From the NCBI RefSeq assembly GCF_004803695.1, contig NZ_CP039393.1, positions 992,001-1,056,000 on the forward strand: a DNA stretch of 64,000 bases, in the 5' to 3' direction. Shown one piece after another: positions 45,069 through 54,224 of the stretch (within the stretch, counting starts at the first letter, position 1; the number at the start of each line of letters is the position of its first letter). A program made the position numbers and the translations under genes. The stretch is from Muribaculum gordoncarteri (GTDB lineage: Bacteria > Bacteroidota > Bacteroidia > Bacteroidales > Muribaculaceae). A model generated the notes under the pieces. That model saw nothing but the letters and a program-made list of their open reading frames with translations, had not been told where the DNA came from and made no database searches.

Positions 45069-47516
45069 TTATTCGAGGTCGACAATGGTTATGCCCGCGC
45101 CTCCGAATTGTACATGTTCGTCGTAATAGGATTTAACGCCCGGTACTGTGTCGAGATATTGTCGCAGATATTGACGCAGCGCGCCTGTGCCTGTGCCGTG
45201 CAGTATCCTCACTTTTCCGGCGTTGAAGCGTATAGCGTCATCAATGTAGTAGGTGAGTGCCTGAACGGCCTCGTCGACACGCATTCCTCTCACATCAATC
45301 TCCTGCTTGAAGTTGAGCTGACGCGCACGTTGGCTGTCGGATGTCGCTCCGCTTACAATCGAGGCGTTGGCCTTGGCTCCCGATTGAGCCTGAGCAAGGG
45401 TGCGTTTCAGTCGGTCGGTCTTCACTCGTGTCTTTATCGCACCGAATGCTACAGTGGCGTTTTTACCTTCGATTTCAAGCACTTCTCCCACGGTTCCTTG
45501 TCCGTCGAGCTTCACGTTGTCGCCCACGGCTATGGGACGGTCATCGGAATTGCGGCTGGCCTTGACCTTCTCCTTTTTGCTCTTCGGCGCTTTTTTCAGC
45601 AGAGGATGTTCGTTGCCGTTATCGTCAAGCAGATGCTCTATGGCTTCCTGGAGTTTCTTTCGCGCTTCAAGGGTCTTCTCTTTGTCGGCTTGCGCGCGCT
45701 TTATGTCATGGATTGTCCGCTCGATTGAAGCGTTACTGCCTTCAAGTATGCGTCGTGCTTCCTCCTTTGCTTCATTGATTATCTCACGGCGCTTTTCACG
45801 CAGTTGTGTCGCGTCCTCCTCATATTGAGCCAATCGCTCGTCGATTTTTTTCTCCTTTTGTCGTATCGACATTCGCTTGTTCTCCCAATATCGCTTGTCA
45901 CGCGCTATGTCAAGCAGATATTTGTCCATATTGATGTAGTCGCTTCCCACTATCTGTTCGGCATCGGTTATGATTACCTCAGGCAGACCTATCTTGCGTG
46001 CTATCTCCACCGCAAATGAACTTCCGGGATTGCCTATCGACAGCTTGAACATAGGTTGCATCAGGTGACGGTCGTAGAGCATCGATCCGTTTATGAGTCC
46101 GTCGGTGTCCTCGGCGAAATGCTTCAGATTCTGGAAGTGTGTGGTTATCACGCCGCGAATGTGCTTGTCGTTGAATTGCTTCAGTATAGCCTGTGCTATG
46201 GCTCCGCCTATCTGAGGCTCGGTGCCTGCTCCGAACTCATCGATTAGGATGAGGGTGCTTTGCTTGCCTTTGGCAAGGAAATACTTCATGTTGCGCAGGT
46301 GGGAGCTGTAGGTACTGAGGTCGTCCTCGATTGACTGGTCGTCGCCTATGTCGACAAATATGTCATCGAATATGCCTACGTGGGAGTTTTCATACAGTGG
46401 CGGTAGCATTCCGCATTGCGCCATGTACTGCACTATTCCTACGGTCTTAAGACACACCGACTTGCCTCCGGCATTGGGACCTGAGATAATCAGTATGCGA
46501 TTAGTGCCCGAGAGCGTTATGTCGAGCGGAACTATCTCTTTGCCCTGACGGCGTAGCGACAGTAGCAGCACCGGGTGAGTGGCGTGATACCATTCGATTT
46601 CGGGCTCTTTCTCCAATACGGGAAGATTGGCTCCTATCTCGCGGGCGAATAGTGCCTTGGCGTGGATGAAGTCGATTTCGCCTACGATTGTCAGGCTCGA
46701 CAATATGTCGTCGGCGTGAGGACGCAGGTCGTCGGCAATTGACATGAGTATGCGCGTTATCTCGCGACGCTCCTCCATCTGCAGCTCGCGTATGCGGTTG
46801 TTGGCCTCCACAATTTCAGCCGGTTCAATGTATATCGTCTTGCCTGAAGCCGACTCGTCATGCACAATTCCGTTGATGCGACGCTTGTTCATCGGGGCAA
46901 CGGGTATTACCAGTCGTCCGTCACGCATCGACGGAGTGGTGTCGGCCTCGATGTAACCCGACTGCACGGCACGGGCAATCACTTTGCGCATCATCGAGTT
47001 TATCGCTCCCGATGTCGAGGAGAGCTGCGAGCGAATGTCACGCAGTTCGGCCGACGCATTGTCCTTGACATTTCCGAATCGGTCAATGACGCGGTCGATG
47101 AGCGATATTATTTCGGGAAACGGTTCAAGGCGTGAGGCTACCGAGTCGAGATGTGGATATTGTGATCCGTTCTCTTCGCGTTTGCTGCTGAAAAATCGCG
47201 ATAATTCGGCCACCGTGCCAAGCGATTGGCGCACTTGCAGCAGGTCGGGAGCCGATATGAATGTTCCGGGAATGCGTATCGATGCTATGTGACGGCTCAC
47301 ATCATGCAGCCCCGACAGCGGAAAATCATCGCCTGAATCGATGATTTCAACCATCTCGGATGTTGAGTTGAGCTTGTGTTTCACGACATCGAAATCGGCC
47401 GAAAAGCACATGTCGTCACAGAAAGCAGTGCCGAGAGTCGAAAGACATTTTTCCTTCAACAGCCCGCGCACTGTGTTGAATCCTATTTTGTTCTCAAATG
47501 AATCGGGATATATCAC
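45069..47516 (-). CDS. mutS2: MutS2 family endonuclease/ATPase with Smr domain
   Basis: MutS-like ATPase of 815 residues lacking the mismatch-binding domain I. In other bacteria MutS2 limits homologous recombination or acts on collided ribosomes. Walker A GPNAGGKS lies near 345, Walker B LILIDEFGAGTEP near 420, a long coiled coil spans 500-620 (KEKKIDERLAQYEEDATQL), and the C-terminal Smr domain carries DVRGMRVDEAVQAL and LHGTGTGALRQYLR. Lys-rich stretch KAPKSKKEKVKASR near 635 precedes the Smr domain. Its promoter lies divergent to that of the hydrolase gene. Confidence 0.94.
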   Translation of the reverse strand: MIYPDSFENKIGFNTVRGLLKEKCLSTLGTAFCDDMCFSADFDVVKHKLNSTSEMVEIIDSGDDFPLSGLHDVSRHIASIRIPGTFISAPDLLQVRQSLGTVAELSRFFSSKREENGSQYPHLDSVASRLEPFPEIISLIDRVIDRFGNVKDNASAELRDIRSQLSSTSGAINSMMRKVIARAVQSGYIEADTTPSMRDGRLVIPVAPMNKRRINGIVHDESASGKTIYIEPAEIVEANNRIRELQMEERREITRILMSIADDLRPHADDILSSLTIVGEIDFIHAKALFAREIGANLPVLEKEPEIEWYHATHPVLLLSLRRQGKEIVPLDITLSGTNRILIISGPNAGGKSVCLKTVGIVQYMAQCGMLPPLYENSHVGIFDDIFVDIGDDQSIEDDLSTYSSHLRNMKYFLAKGKQSTLILIDEFGAGTEPQIGGAIAQAILKQFNDKHIRGVITTHFQNLKHFAEDTDGLINGSMLYDRHLMQPMFKLSIGNPGSSFAVEIARKIGLPEVIITDAEQIVGSDYINMDKYLLDIARDKRYWENKRMSIRQKEKKIDERLAQYEEDATQLREKRREIINEAKEEARRILEGSNASIERTIHDIKRAQADKEKTLEARKKLQEAIEHLLDDNGNEHPLLKKAPKSKKEKVKASRNSDDRPIAVGDNVKLDGQGTVGEVLEIEGKNATVAFGAIKTRVKTDRLKRTLAQAQSGAKANASIVSGATSDSQRARQLNFKQEIDVRGMRVDEAVQALTYYIDDAIRFNAGKVRILHGTGTGALRQYLRQYLDTVPGVKSYYDEHVQFGGAGITIVDLE

Positions 47517-47538
47517 TGTACTATACGTATAATTTATG

Positions 47539-47569
47539 CAAAGTTATGAATTTTACCGCTATTTTCAAT
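47539..47569 (-). promoter_or_regulatory. mutS2 promoter
   Basis: On the minus strand TAACTTTG (47539-47546) is a perfect -7 element, with ATTG (47566-47569), one base off TTTG, exactly 19 bases upstream. The element ends about 23 bases before the mutS2 ATG. Confidence 0.6.
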
Positions 47570-47661
47570 GAAGGCTGTTGATGTTGGGTGGAGGTTGAGC
47601 GTCATTTGATGTTAGAATTAAGATATTTTCAATTATATGAAATGTTTTGGACATTAAAAGT

Positions 47662-47692
47662 TTTTTATTCACGATGCCAAATGCTACCTTTG
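47662..47692 (+). promoter_or_regulatory. promoter of the hydrolase-murF-ddl genes
   Basis: TACCTTTG at 47685-47692 matches TAnnTTTG, with TTTT (one off TTTG) at 47662-47665, 19 bases upstream. Transcription would begin only about four or five bases before the ATG at 47701, implying an almost leaderless mRNA. Confidence 0.6.
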
Positions 47693-47700
47693 CAGTCAAT

Positions 47701-48465
47701 ATGGAAAAGTATGCCGAAATTGATGGCGTGAAAGTACACTACACGGTAGAAGGCGAAGGGAAGCCGCTCATCCTCATGCATGGCTGGGGATGCAACACGA
47801 CTACACTCGCATCGGTCGAGAAGGTTGCGCTTGAAAGCCACAAAGTATATAATATCGACTTTCCCGGTCATGGCAAGTCGCAGGAGCCCGGTGAGGTGTG
47901 GGGCATTGAACGTTACACCCGGATTCTGGAGGAGATTATAAAACGCGAGGGCATTGAACGCCCGTCGCTTCTCGGACATTCGTTTGGCGGTCGAGTGGGG
48001 ATTCTCTATTCATCGCGTCATGGCGATGTCGACAAGCTCATTCTTGTCGATGCCGCCGGTATAAAGCCCCGCCGTTCGATGAAATATTACGTTAAAGTAT
48101 ATTCCTATAAAGCGTGGAAGAGGTTGCTCTATATGTCGCTCGGCCGTGAAAAGGCTGAGAAGAAGCTTGATGCCTATCGCAGCAAGGTGGGTTCAAGCGA
48201 CTATGCTCAGGCTTCACCGATGATGCGCGCCATACTCAGCAAGGTCGTGAACGAAGACCTCAAGAGCGTGATGCCGTCGATCAAGGCTGAAACACTGCTT
48301 GTGTGGGGCGAAAATGACACGGCAACTCCGCTTTCCGACGCCAAGTACATGGAGAAGCACATCCCCAATGCCGGGCTTGTGTCGTTTCCCGGATGCGGAC
48401 ATTACAGTTTCCTTGACAATCCTTATCAATTTGCTGCGGTGTTGCGCAGTTTCCTAAATTCATGA
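47701..48465 (+). CDS. alpha/beta hydrolase
   Basis: Cytoplasmic alpha/beta-hydrolase fold protein of about 254 residues. LILMHGWGCN near 21-30 forms the oxyanion segment, GHSFGGR near 91-97 the nucleophile elbow with Ser, and GCGHYSFLDNP near 235 the catalytic His. The start at 47701 is chosen because the promoter -7 element ends at 47692; longer versions (ATGs at 47647 and 47674) would lie upstream of transcription start. It is eight bases ahead of murF and so probably cotranscribed, but no cell-wall role is evident. Substrate unknown; esterase or lipase-like activity is the generic expectation. Confidence 0.82.
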   Translation: MEKYAEIDGVKVHYTVEGEGKPLILMHGWGCNTTTLASVEKVALESHKVYNIDFPGHGKSQEPGEVWGIERYTRILEEIIKREGIERPSLLGHSFGGRVGILYSSRHGDVDKLILVDAAGIKPRRSMKYYVKVYSYKAWKRLLYMSLGREKAEKKLDAYRSKVGSSDYAQASPMMRAILSKVVNEDLKSVMPSIKAETLLVWGENDTATPLSDAKYMEKHIPNAGLVSFPGCGHYSFLDNPYQFAAVLRSFLNS

Positions 48466-48472
48466 TTGTATT

Positions 48473-50056
48473 ATGATAGATTTCAGCATTATATTCGTGA
48501 TTACGTTGTTAGTCGCAGGCGTGGTCAATCTTTTCTACGAGTTTAAGCGTGACCTCATGATGTATCAGCAAAACAGCTACCGTAACGAGCGTTACATGCG
48601 CTGGCTGTCGACAAGCGGCGACACAACTTCGCTTGTGAGGTTGCTGACCTATATAGCCATAATGGTGATGCTTGTTCCGCAGCTATCGTATATGTTCTGT
48701 TGCTGTGTTGCGCTGATTCCGCTGTGCATCAATGTAGGCAAGCTGATAGTGGCGCGTTATAAGAAGCCTCTCGTGTGGACCAACCGCGTCAAGCGCATCT
48801 TTGCTGTCGCATCGTTACTGTCGGTAGGCATCTGTGTTGCCGCATGGTTTATATGGAAGAGCTGGTATGTAGTCGATGTAGCTCTCCTGGTCATATTCGC
48901 GATGTCGCATGTAATCATTATGCTGTCGGGAATATTGCTCAAGCCTGTTGAGGCGTCGATTAACAGGAAGTATTACAATGAGGCGGCTTCGATTCTGAGA
49001 TCGATGCCCGACCTGACTGTGATAGGCGTGACCGGAAGTTATGGAAAGACGAGCACCAAGCACTATCTCAACCGAATACTCAGTGAGAAGTACGATGTGT
49101 TGATGACTCCCGGAAGCTATAACACGACTATGGGCGTGATACGCACAGTGCGTGAGATGATGAAGCCTTACAATGAAATATTTATCTGTGAGATGGGTGC
49201 CAAAAACATAGGTGACATAAAGGAGATATGCGACCTCGTGCATCCGTCGATAGGTATTGTGACGGCTGTAGGCGAGCAACATCTCGAATCGTTCAAGACC
49301 ATAGAGAATGTGCAGCGAACCAAGTTTGAGCTTGTCGACTCGTTGCCCGAAAACGGCCTTGCGGTAATAAACGATGATTTCCCCTTTGCTGCATCGCGTA
49401 AAGTCGACAATGTAAAGGCGCTCCGATATGCAGTGAGGGCAGTCGATAATGCCGATTACCGTGTGACTTCGGTGGTGTACGACGAAACCGGCACAAGCTT
49501 CTCGATGCAGGGCCCTGAAGGGGAATTTTCATTCCATACCCGCCTGGTAGGGGAGTGCAACATATCCAACCTAATGGGTGCCGTCATTGTGGCTCTCTAT
49601 CTAAAGGTTCCTGTTGATAAGATACAGTATGCCATATCCAAAATCGAGCAGGTTGAGCATCGACTTAACCTTAAGCGCACCCCCGGTGGAATTACAATCA
49701 TTGACGATGCGTTCAATTCCAATCCCACAGGCTCAAAAATGGCACTTGATGTGCTTGCCGGAATGACAAAGGGCAAGCGTATAGTGATAACTCCCGGCAT
49801 GATAGAGCTCGGCGACAAGCAACATGAGTATAACGCCGAACTCGGACGACACATCGCGGCCTCGACCGATGTTGCCATAATTGTTGGCGAGTACAACCGT
49901 GACGCTATTCTTGAGGGATTAAAGTCGGCCGATATGCCCGAAGAGAAGGTTAAAGTGGTGGATTCATTCAAAGAAGCGCAGATTGTGCTCGGCTCGATTG
50001 TAAAACCGGGCGACACGGTGCTGTATGAAAACGATCTTCCCGACACATTCAAATAA
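48473..50056 (+). CDS. murF: MurF-type Mur ligase with N-terminal membrane region
   Basis: Mur ligase family protein, 527 residues, longer than the usual MurF (about 450). The ATP-binding GVTGSYGKTSTKHYL lies near 183-197, CEMGAKNIGDIKEICDLV near 238, VEHRLNLKRTPGGITIIDDAFNSNP near the start of the C-terminal domain (no more than its key residues are relevant: the DDAFNSNP block). The extra N-terminal 150 residues contain four to five hydrophobic helices, so the protein is probably membrane-anchored. Followed by ddl, which supplies D-Ala-D-Ala, the substrate MurF adds to UDP-MurNAc-tripeptide. That pairing supports MurF over MurT or other relatives. Confidence 0.85.
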   Translation: MIDFSIIFVITLLVAGVVNLFYEFKRDLMMYQQNSYRNERYMRWLSTSGDTTSLVRLLTYIAIMVMLVPQLSYMFCCCVALIPLCINVGKLIVARYKKPLVWTNRVKRIFAVASLLSVGICVAAWFIWKSWYVVDVALLVIFAMSHVIIMLSGILLKPVEASINRKYYNEAASILRSMPDLTVIGVTGSYGKTSTKHYLNRILSEKYDVLMTPGSYNTTMGVIRTVREMMKPYNEIFICEMGAKNIGDIKEICDLVHPSIGIVTAVGEQHLESFKTIENVQRTKFELVDSLPENGLAVINDDFPFAASRKVDNVKALRYAVRAVDNADYRVTSVVYDETGTSFSMQGPEGEFSFHTRLVGECNISNLMGAVIVALYLKVPVDKIQYAISKIEQVEHRLNLKRTPGGITIIDDAFNSNPTGSKMALDVLAGMTKGKRIVITPGMIELGDKQHEYNAELGRHIAASTDVAIIVGEYNRDAILEGLKSADMPEEKVKVVDSFKEAQIVLGSIVKPGDTVLYENDLPDTFK

Positions 50057-50088
50057 TAGAACAAACGTAATAAAACATAAAATATAAG

Positions 50089-51276
50089 ATGAAAACAAAC
50101 ATAGGAGTATTCTTTGGCGGACGCTCTACCGAACATGAGATATCGGTGATATCGGCTTCGCAGGCAATGCATGCAATCAATCGTGACAAATATGATGTTA
50201 CGCCCATATATATAACCAAGCAGGGTCAATGGTACACTGGTGACGCTCTTTTCGATGTCGCCAATTATCGCGATGTACCCGCTTTGTTGAAACAGTGTGA
50301 GCCCGTCTACATGGAGCCTGTGTATGGCGACTATAATCTGTATAAGAGAAATCGCAAGATGTTTGGCTCGCCTATTGTTACCAAGCTTGATGTGGTAATC
50401 CCGGTTCTCCACGGCTCCAATGGCGAGGACGGTATATTTGAGGGGGTGCTTGAGTCGATAGGTATTCCCTTTGCCGGCTGTGACACGTTGTCAAGCGCCA
50501 ACGGCATGGACAAGATAACCATGAAGATGATTATGCAGGCATGCGACATTCCTGTAGTCGATTACGTGTGGTTTACCGACAAGGAGTGGTTTGCCCGCCG
50601 CGATGAACTCATAAAGAAGATTGAGGACAAACTCGGATACCCTGTGATTGTGAAACCCGCCAATCTCGGATCGAGCGTGGGTATAAGCCGCGTGGCCAAC
50701 CGTGAGGAGCTGATCGAGAAGGTTGATGTAGCTGAAAAATACTCGACCCGCATAATCGTAGAGCACATGGTCGACAACCTTAAGGAGATCAATTGCTCGG
50801 TCCTTGGCGACTGTGACGATTATCAGACATCGGTGTGCGAGGAGCCCATCAAGAGCGGTGAGATTCTCTCGTATGAGGACAAATACATGGGCGGGACAAA
50901 GAGCGCAAAGGGAATGCAGGCTTCACAGAAGCGAATCCCGGCCGACTTGCCGGTGGAGATGAGCGACCGCATACGCTTCCTTGCCGGTGAAACATTCCGC
51001 GTGTTGTCATGTCACGGTGTGAGCCGAGTTGACGTTATTGTCGACGATGACACAAAGGAGATATATGTCAACGAGATAAACACAATTCCCGGTTCGCTGT
51101 CATTCTACCTGTGGGAGGCTACGGGAATTCCGTTTGACAAGCTGATGGATCGTCTTGTACAGCTTGCTTTGAAGCGCAAGCGTGAACAAGGCATGAAGAC
51201 GGTAAGCTACGACCAGAACATTTTCAGTCTTGGAGGCGGCGTTAAAGGCGCAAAAGGAGTCAAGTCAAAAGGTTGA
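50089..51276 (+). CDS. ddl: D-alanine--D-alanine ligase
   Basis: ATP-grasp ligase of 395 residues making the D-Ala-D-Ala dipeptide for peptidoglycan. GVFFGGRSTEHEISVISA near the N-terminus, VIPVLHGSNGEDG near 103, VKPANLGSSVGISRV near 188 (ATP loop), YMGGTKSAKGMQASQKRIP near 265 and VNEINTIPGSLSFYLWE near 325 cover the family blocks. A Lys/Gly-rich C-terminal tail (GGGVKGAKGVKSKG) goes beyond the standard end. Its place after murF fits the pathway. Residues that distinguish D-Ala-D-Lac ligases are not visibly altered. Confidence 0.94.
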   Translation: MKTNIGVFFGGRSTEHEISVISASQAMHAINRDKYDVTPIYITKQGQWYTGDALFDVANYRDVPALLKQCEPVYMEPVYGDYNLYKRNRKMFGSPIVTKLDVVIPVLHGSNGEDGIFEGVLESIGIPFAGCDTLSSANGMDKITMKMIMQACDIPVVDYVWFTDKEWFARRDELIKKIEDKLGYPVIVKPANLGSSVGISRVANREELIEKVDVAEKYSTRIIVEHMVDNLKEINCSVLGDCDDYQTSVCEEPIKSGEILSYEDKYMGGTKSAKGMQASQKRIPADLPVEMSDRIRFLAGETFRVLSCHGVSRVDVIVDDDTKEIYVNEINTIPGSLSFYLWEATGIPFDKLMDRLVQLALKRKREQGMKTVSYDQNIFSLGGGVKGAKGVKSKG

Positions 51277-51334
51277 TTTTTTGCAGTTGCAAGAAAAAAT
51301 GTGTGATGAAGTTGCAATAATCAAATGTTTTATG

Positions 51335-51342
51335 TAATTTTG
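51335..51342 (+). promoter_or_regulatory. -7 element of rpmH
   Basis: TAATTTTG matches TAnnTTTG and lies 46 bases before the rpmH ATG. A GTTG at 51311-51314 is a weak -33 element with a 20-base spacer. Confidence 0.55.
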
Positions 51343-51388
51343 CACTCGCTTTATGCATCTTGATAACAAATAAAACAATTATAAAACG

Positions 51389-51544
51389 ATGAAAAGAACG
51401 TTTCAACCCTCTAACAGAAAAAGAGTTAACAAGCACGGATTCCGTGAACGTATGTCTACACCCGATGGCCGCAAGGTTCTCGCTCGTCGTCGTGCAAAGG
51501 GTCGTGCTCATCTTACAGTAAGCGACACTATCGCTCGCAAATAA
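51389..51544 (+). CDS. rpmH: 50S ribosomal protein L34
   Basis: Very small basic ribosomal protein of 51 residues: [20 protein letters not shown] at the N-terminus, then [20 protein letters not shown]. The N-terminal MKRT(F/Y)QPS and the KRxxxHGFxxRMxTxxGRxVLxxRRxKGR pattern are diagnostic of L34. Many Bacteroidota L34 proteins have the same short Ser/Thr-containing C-terminal extension ([10 protein letters not shown]). It is expressed alone: its own -7 element lies upstream and a strong terminator follows 15 bases after the stop. The frames on the opposite strand here are shadows. Confidence 0.97.
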   Translation: MKRTFQPSNRKRVNKHGFRERMSTPDGRKVLARRRAKGRAHLTVSDTIARK

Positions 51545-51559
51545 TACTGTAGCCACCTA

Positions 51560-51600
51560 AACAACACGGGGCCGCATTTAATGCGGCCCCGTGTTGTTTT
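51560..51600. terminator. rpmH terminator
   Basis: An 18-base perfect stem (arms 51560-51577 and 51581-51598, core ACACGGGGCCGCAT) with a three-base loop TTA, flanked by a T run. It ends the short rpmH transcript ahead of the aminotransferase gene. Confidence 0.9.
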
Positions 51601-51635
51601 ATGCCTCGTATGAATAAATGTAAAAATATTTTTTG

Positions 51636-51643
51636 TACTTTTG
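51636..51643 (+). promoter_or_regulatory. -7 element of the aminotransferase gene
   Basis: TACTTTTG matches TAnnTTTG and lies 23 bases before the ATG at 51667. No clear TTTG is present at the ideal -33 position. Confidence 0.5.
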
Positions 51644-51666
51644 TGAAGTAAAAAAGATTATCTGTT

Positions 51667-52866
51667 ATGCCACAAGTTTCACAACGAGGAACCATTATGC
51701 CGGCATCGCCTATCAGGCGTCTTGTGCCCCTCGCTAATGCTGCAAAGAATCGCGGTGTTAAAGTTTATCATTTGAATATAGGACAGCCCGATGTACCCAC
51801 CCCCGAGGAGGGTCTTGAGGCTCTTAAGCATATTGACCGAAAAGTTCTCGAATACAGCCCTTCCGACGGATTATTGTCGTTGCGTGAAAAGCTGAAGCAA
51901 TATTACGGAACCTACAACATTGATGTTGAAGTCGACGACATAATCGTCACTACAGGCGGTTCCGAGGCTGTGCTTTTTGCCTTTATGGCCTGTCTTGACC
52001 CGGGCGACGAGATAATCGTTCCGGAACCTGCCTATGCCAACTACATGGCGTTTGCAATTTCAGCCGGCGCGAAGATTGTCACTGTGCCGTCTAGCATCGA
52101 CGAAGGATTTGCATTGCCTCCTGTTGAAAAGTTTGAGGAGCTGATAACTCCCAAGACCAAGGGCATACTTATATGCAATCCCAACAACCCCACCGGCTAT
52201 CTCTATACGATGAAAGAGATGCTTCAGATAAGGGATCTGGTCAAGAAACACGACTTGTTCCTGTTCTCCGATGAGGTGTATCGCGAGTTCTGCTACACGG
52301 GAGCTCCTTATATCTCGGCATTCCATCTGCCCGACATTGAGGAGCAGGTAGTGCTCATTGATTCGGTGTCGAAGCGATATAACGAATGTGGAATACGCAT
52401 AGGTGCGCTGATTACCAAGCACAAGGAGCTGAAGAAGAATGTGATGAAGTTCTGCCAGGCTCGCCTCAGTCCTCCGTTGTTGGGACAGATCGTCGCCGAA
52501 GCGTCAATCGATACCCCCAAGTCCTATATGCTCGCCACCTACAACGAGTATGTTGAAAGGCGTAAATTCCTCATCGACCAGTTGAACAAGATTCCCGGCT
52601 GCTACACTCCCATCCCCATGGGCGCATTCTATACGGTGGTCAAGCTTCCGGTTGATGACGCCGACAAATTCTGTGAATGGTGTCTTGAAAGTTTCGATTA
52701 CGAAGGACAGACGGTGTTCATGGCTCCGGCCTCGGGCTTCTATACAACTGAAGGCATGGGTCGCAATGAAGTCCGCATGGCCTACGTGCTCTGCAAGGAA
52801 GAGCTTGCCAAGGCCATAAAGGTGCTTGAAGAGGCCCTTAAGGCTTACCCCGGACGCACTATATGA
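51667..52866 (+). CDS. class I/II PLP-dependent aminotransferase
   Basis: Fold-type I aminotransferase of 399 residues, probably acting on aspartate or another amino acid. NIGQPDVPTPEEGLEAL near 38-54, YSPSDGLLSLRE near 65, CNPNNPTGYLYT near 174, SDEVYREFCYTG near 202 and the PLP lysine in DSVSKRYNECGIRIG near 235 are the class signatures. It overlaps the next gene by ATGA, so it is translated together with the LolC/E-like permease, though no functional link is obvious. The exact amino donor cannot be stated; AspC-, AraT- and PatA-like enzymes share these motifs. Confidence 0.88.
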   Translation: MPQVSQRGTIMPASPIRRLVPLANAAKNRGVKVYHLNIGQPDVPTPEEGLEALKHIDRKVLEYSPSDGLLSLREKLKQYYGTYNIDVEVDDIIVTTGGSEAVLFAFMACLDPGDEIIVPEPAYANYMAFAISAGAKIVTVPSSIDEGFALPPVEKFEELITPKTKGILICNPNNPTGYLYTMKEMLQIRDLVKKHDLFLFSDEVYREFCYTGAPYISAFHLPDIEEQVVLIDSVSKRYNECGIRIGALITKHKELKKNVMKFCQARLSPPLLGQIVAEASIDTPKSYMLATYNEYVERRKFLIDQLNKIPGCYTPIPMGAFYTVVKLPVDDADKFCEWCLESFDYEGQTVFMAPASGFYTTEGMGRNEVRMAYVLCKEELAKAIKVLEEALKAYPGRTI

Positions 52867-54116
52867 GTTATGAGCTTCTGATAGCACGGCGCTTGCGCTT
52901 CAAGGACGACGGCTCGTCGGGAGTATCGCCGAGTATCGTCATCGCTATTGCCGGCATCGCGTTGTCGCTTGTCATCATGATGACGGCGATGTGTGTCGTG
53001 CTCGGATTTAAGAACGAAATACGCAGCAAGGTCATGGGCTTTGACGCCCATGTCATGATATTGCCCGGATTGGCCGACGAATATGAAAGCCAGTCCGGAC
53101 TGCTTTCTTTTACGCCCGAACTTCGTGAAGTGATAGACGACACCAAGGCTTTTGCCTCGGCGGCTCTTGTGCTTGAACAACCGGGCATACTTAAGACCGA
53201 TACCGATTATCAGGGCGTTGTCGTGAAGGGTATGCAACCGGGAGCCGCGTGGGATTTTGTCAAGAGCAATCTCGTTGAAGGGTGTGTTCCCGATTACGGT
53301 GACGATTCCGATAAAAATCGTGTAGTCATATCACGCAGCATGGCCGATGCGCTGAATCTTGGAGTCGACGACCGCATAAACGCCTATTTTTTCACCAGCA
53401 ACGCCGTGCGTGCGCGACGACTTGACATAGCCGGAATATATGACACGCATTTCAGCGATTACGACAAGCTCTATGTGTTCGGCTCATTGCCTTTGACTCA
53501 AGGATTGAACTCGGCCGATGCATCGGCCGGAAGCCGAATCGAGCTGCGTGTCAACGATGAGAATAAGATTGACGATGATGCGCTTTTGCTGCAGGATGCA
53601 ATGATGCGCGCCTCCTACAATGGATTGCTCGACGGAATGTACCGTATAAACAGCGTGCATAACACCGGAATGATGTATTTCAACTGGTTGGAGCTGCTCG
53701 ACACCAATGTGGTTGTGATACTCGTGCTGATGACTCTAGTGTCGGGCTTCACGTTGATATCAAGCCTGTTCATAATAATTCTTGAACGGGTCAACATGAT
53801 AGGAATCCTGAAAGCCCTCGGTGCTACCAACGGCGAAGTCAGGCGCATATTCATCTATCTCGTGCAGCGGCTCGTGCTGTGGGGAATGCTTGCCGGAAAT
53901 GCGGTGGGCATAACTTTCCTGCTGTTGCAGCGGCACTATCATCTGCTCCCCCTCGATCCCGGTGCCTACTACCTCAATTATGTGCCTGTTGAAATAAACT
54001 GGTGGTATATACTCGCGCTGAATGTGGGTGTATTTGTGGTTTCATGGCTTATGGTACTGGCCCCAAGCCACATGGTGTCGACCATATCGCCCTCGCAATC
54101 CATCAGATATGAATAA
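52863..54116 (+). CDS. FtsX-like (LolC/LolE-type) ABC transporter permease
   Basis: Inner membrane protein of 417 residues with one N-terminal helix (about 22-46), a large periplasmic domain (about 47-270) and three C-terminal helices, the MacB/FtsX/LolC layout. The region VSGFTLISSLFIIILERVNM and the LKALGATNGEVRRIF coupling segment near 315-330 are typical of lipoprotein-releasing permeases that work with a LolD-type ATPase. No ATPase gene is adjacent, as is usual in Bacteroidota where lolD lies elsewhere. A role in lipoprotein sorting is likely but not proven. Confidence 0.85.
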   Translation: MSYELLIARRLRFKDDGSSGVSPSIVIAIAGIALSLVIMMTAMCVVLGFKNEIRSKVMGFDAHVMILPGLADEYESQSGLLSFTPELREVIDDTKAFASAALVLEQPGILKTDTDYQGVVVKGMQPGAAWDFVKSNLVEGCVPDYGDDSDKNRVVISRSMADALNLGVDDRINAYFFTSNAVRARRLDIAGIYDTHFSDYDKLYVFGSLPLTQGLNSADASAGSRIELRVNDENKIDDDALLLQDAMMRASYNGLLDGMYRINSVHNTGMMYFNWLELLDTNVVVILVLMTLVSGFTLISSLFIIILERVNMIGILKALGATNGEVRRIFIYLVQRLVLWGMLAGNAVGITFLLLQRHYHLLPLDPGAYYLNYVPVEINWWYILALNVGVFVVSWLMVLAPSHMVSTISPSQSIRYE

Positions 54117-54195
54117 ATGACACATTTATATGACCCATTTAATGTTATAAATTGTTGTAAATTTGTTAACATAAGGAATTTTGAAAATTTTACAC

Positions 54196-54203
54196 TATCT
54201 TTG
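54196..54203 (+). promoter_or_regulatory. -7 element of rsfS-ftsH
   Basis: TATCTTTG matches TAnnTTTG and lies 21 bases before the rsfS ATG. TTTG copies at 54162 and 54180 are not at the ideal spacing. Confidence 0.5.
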
Positions 54204-54224
54204 TAGATGCATTTAACTTAAAGT

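Noticed and set aside
49597-50412. Minus-strand frame of 271 codons
   Set aside because: Spans the murF-ddl junction on the opposite strand; both real genes have clear motifs.
51260-51556. Minus-strand frame of 98 codons covering the ddl-rpmH spacer
   Set aside because: rpmH on the plus strand is unmistakable and this frame would cross its promoter.
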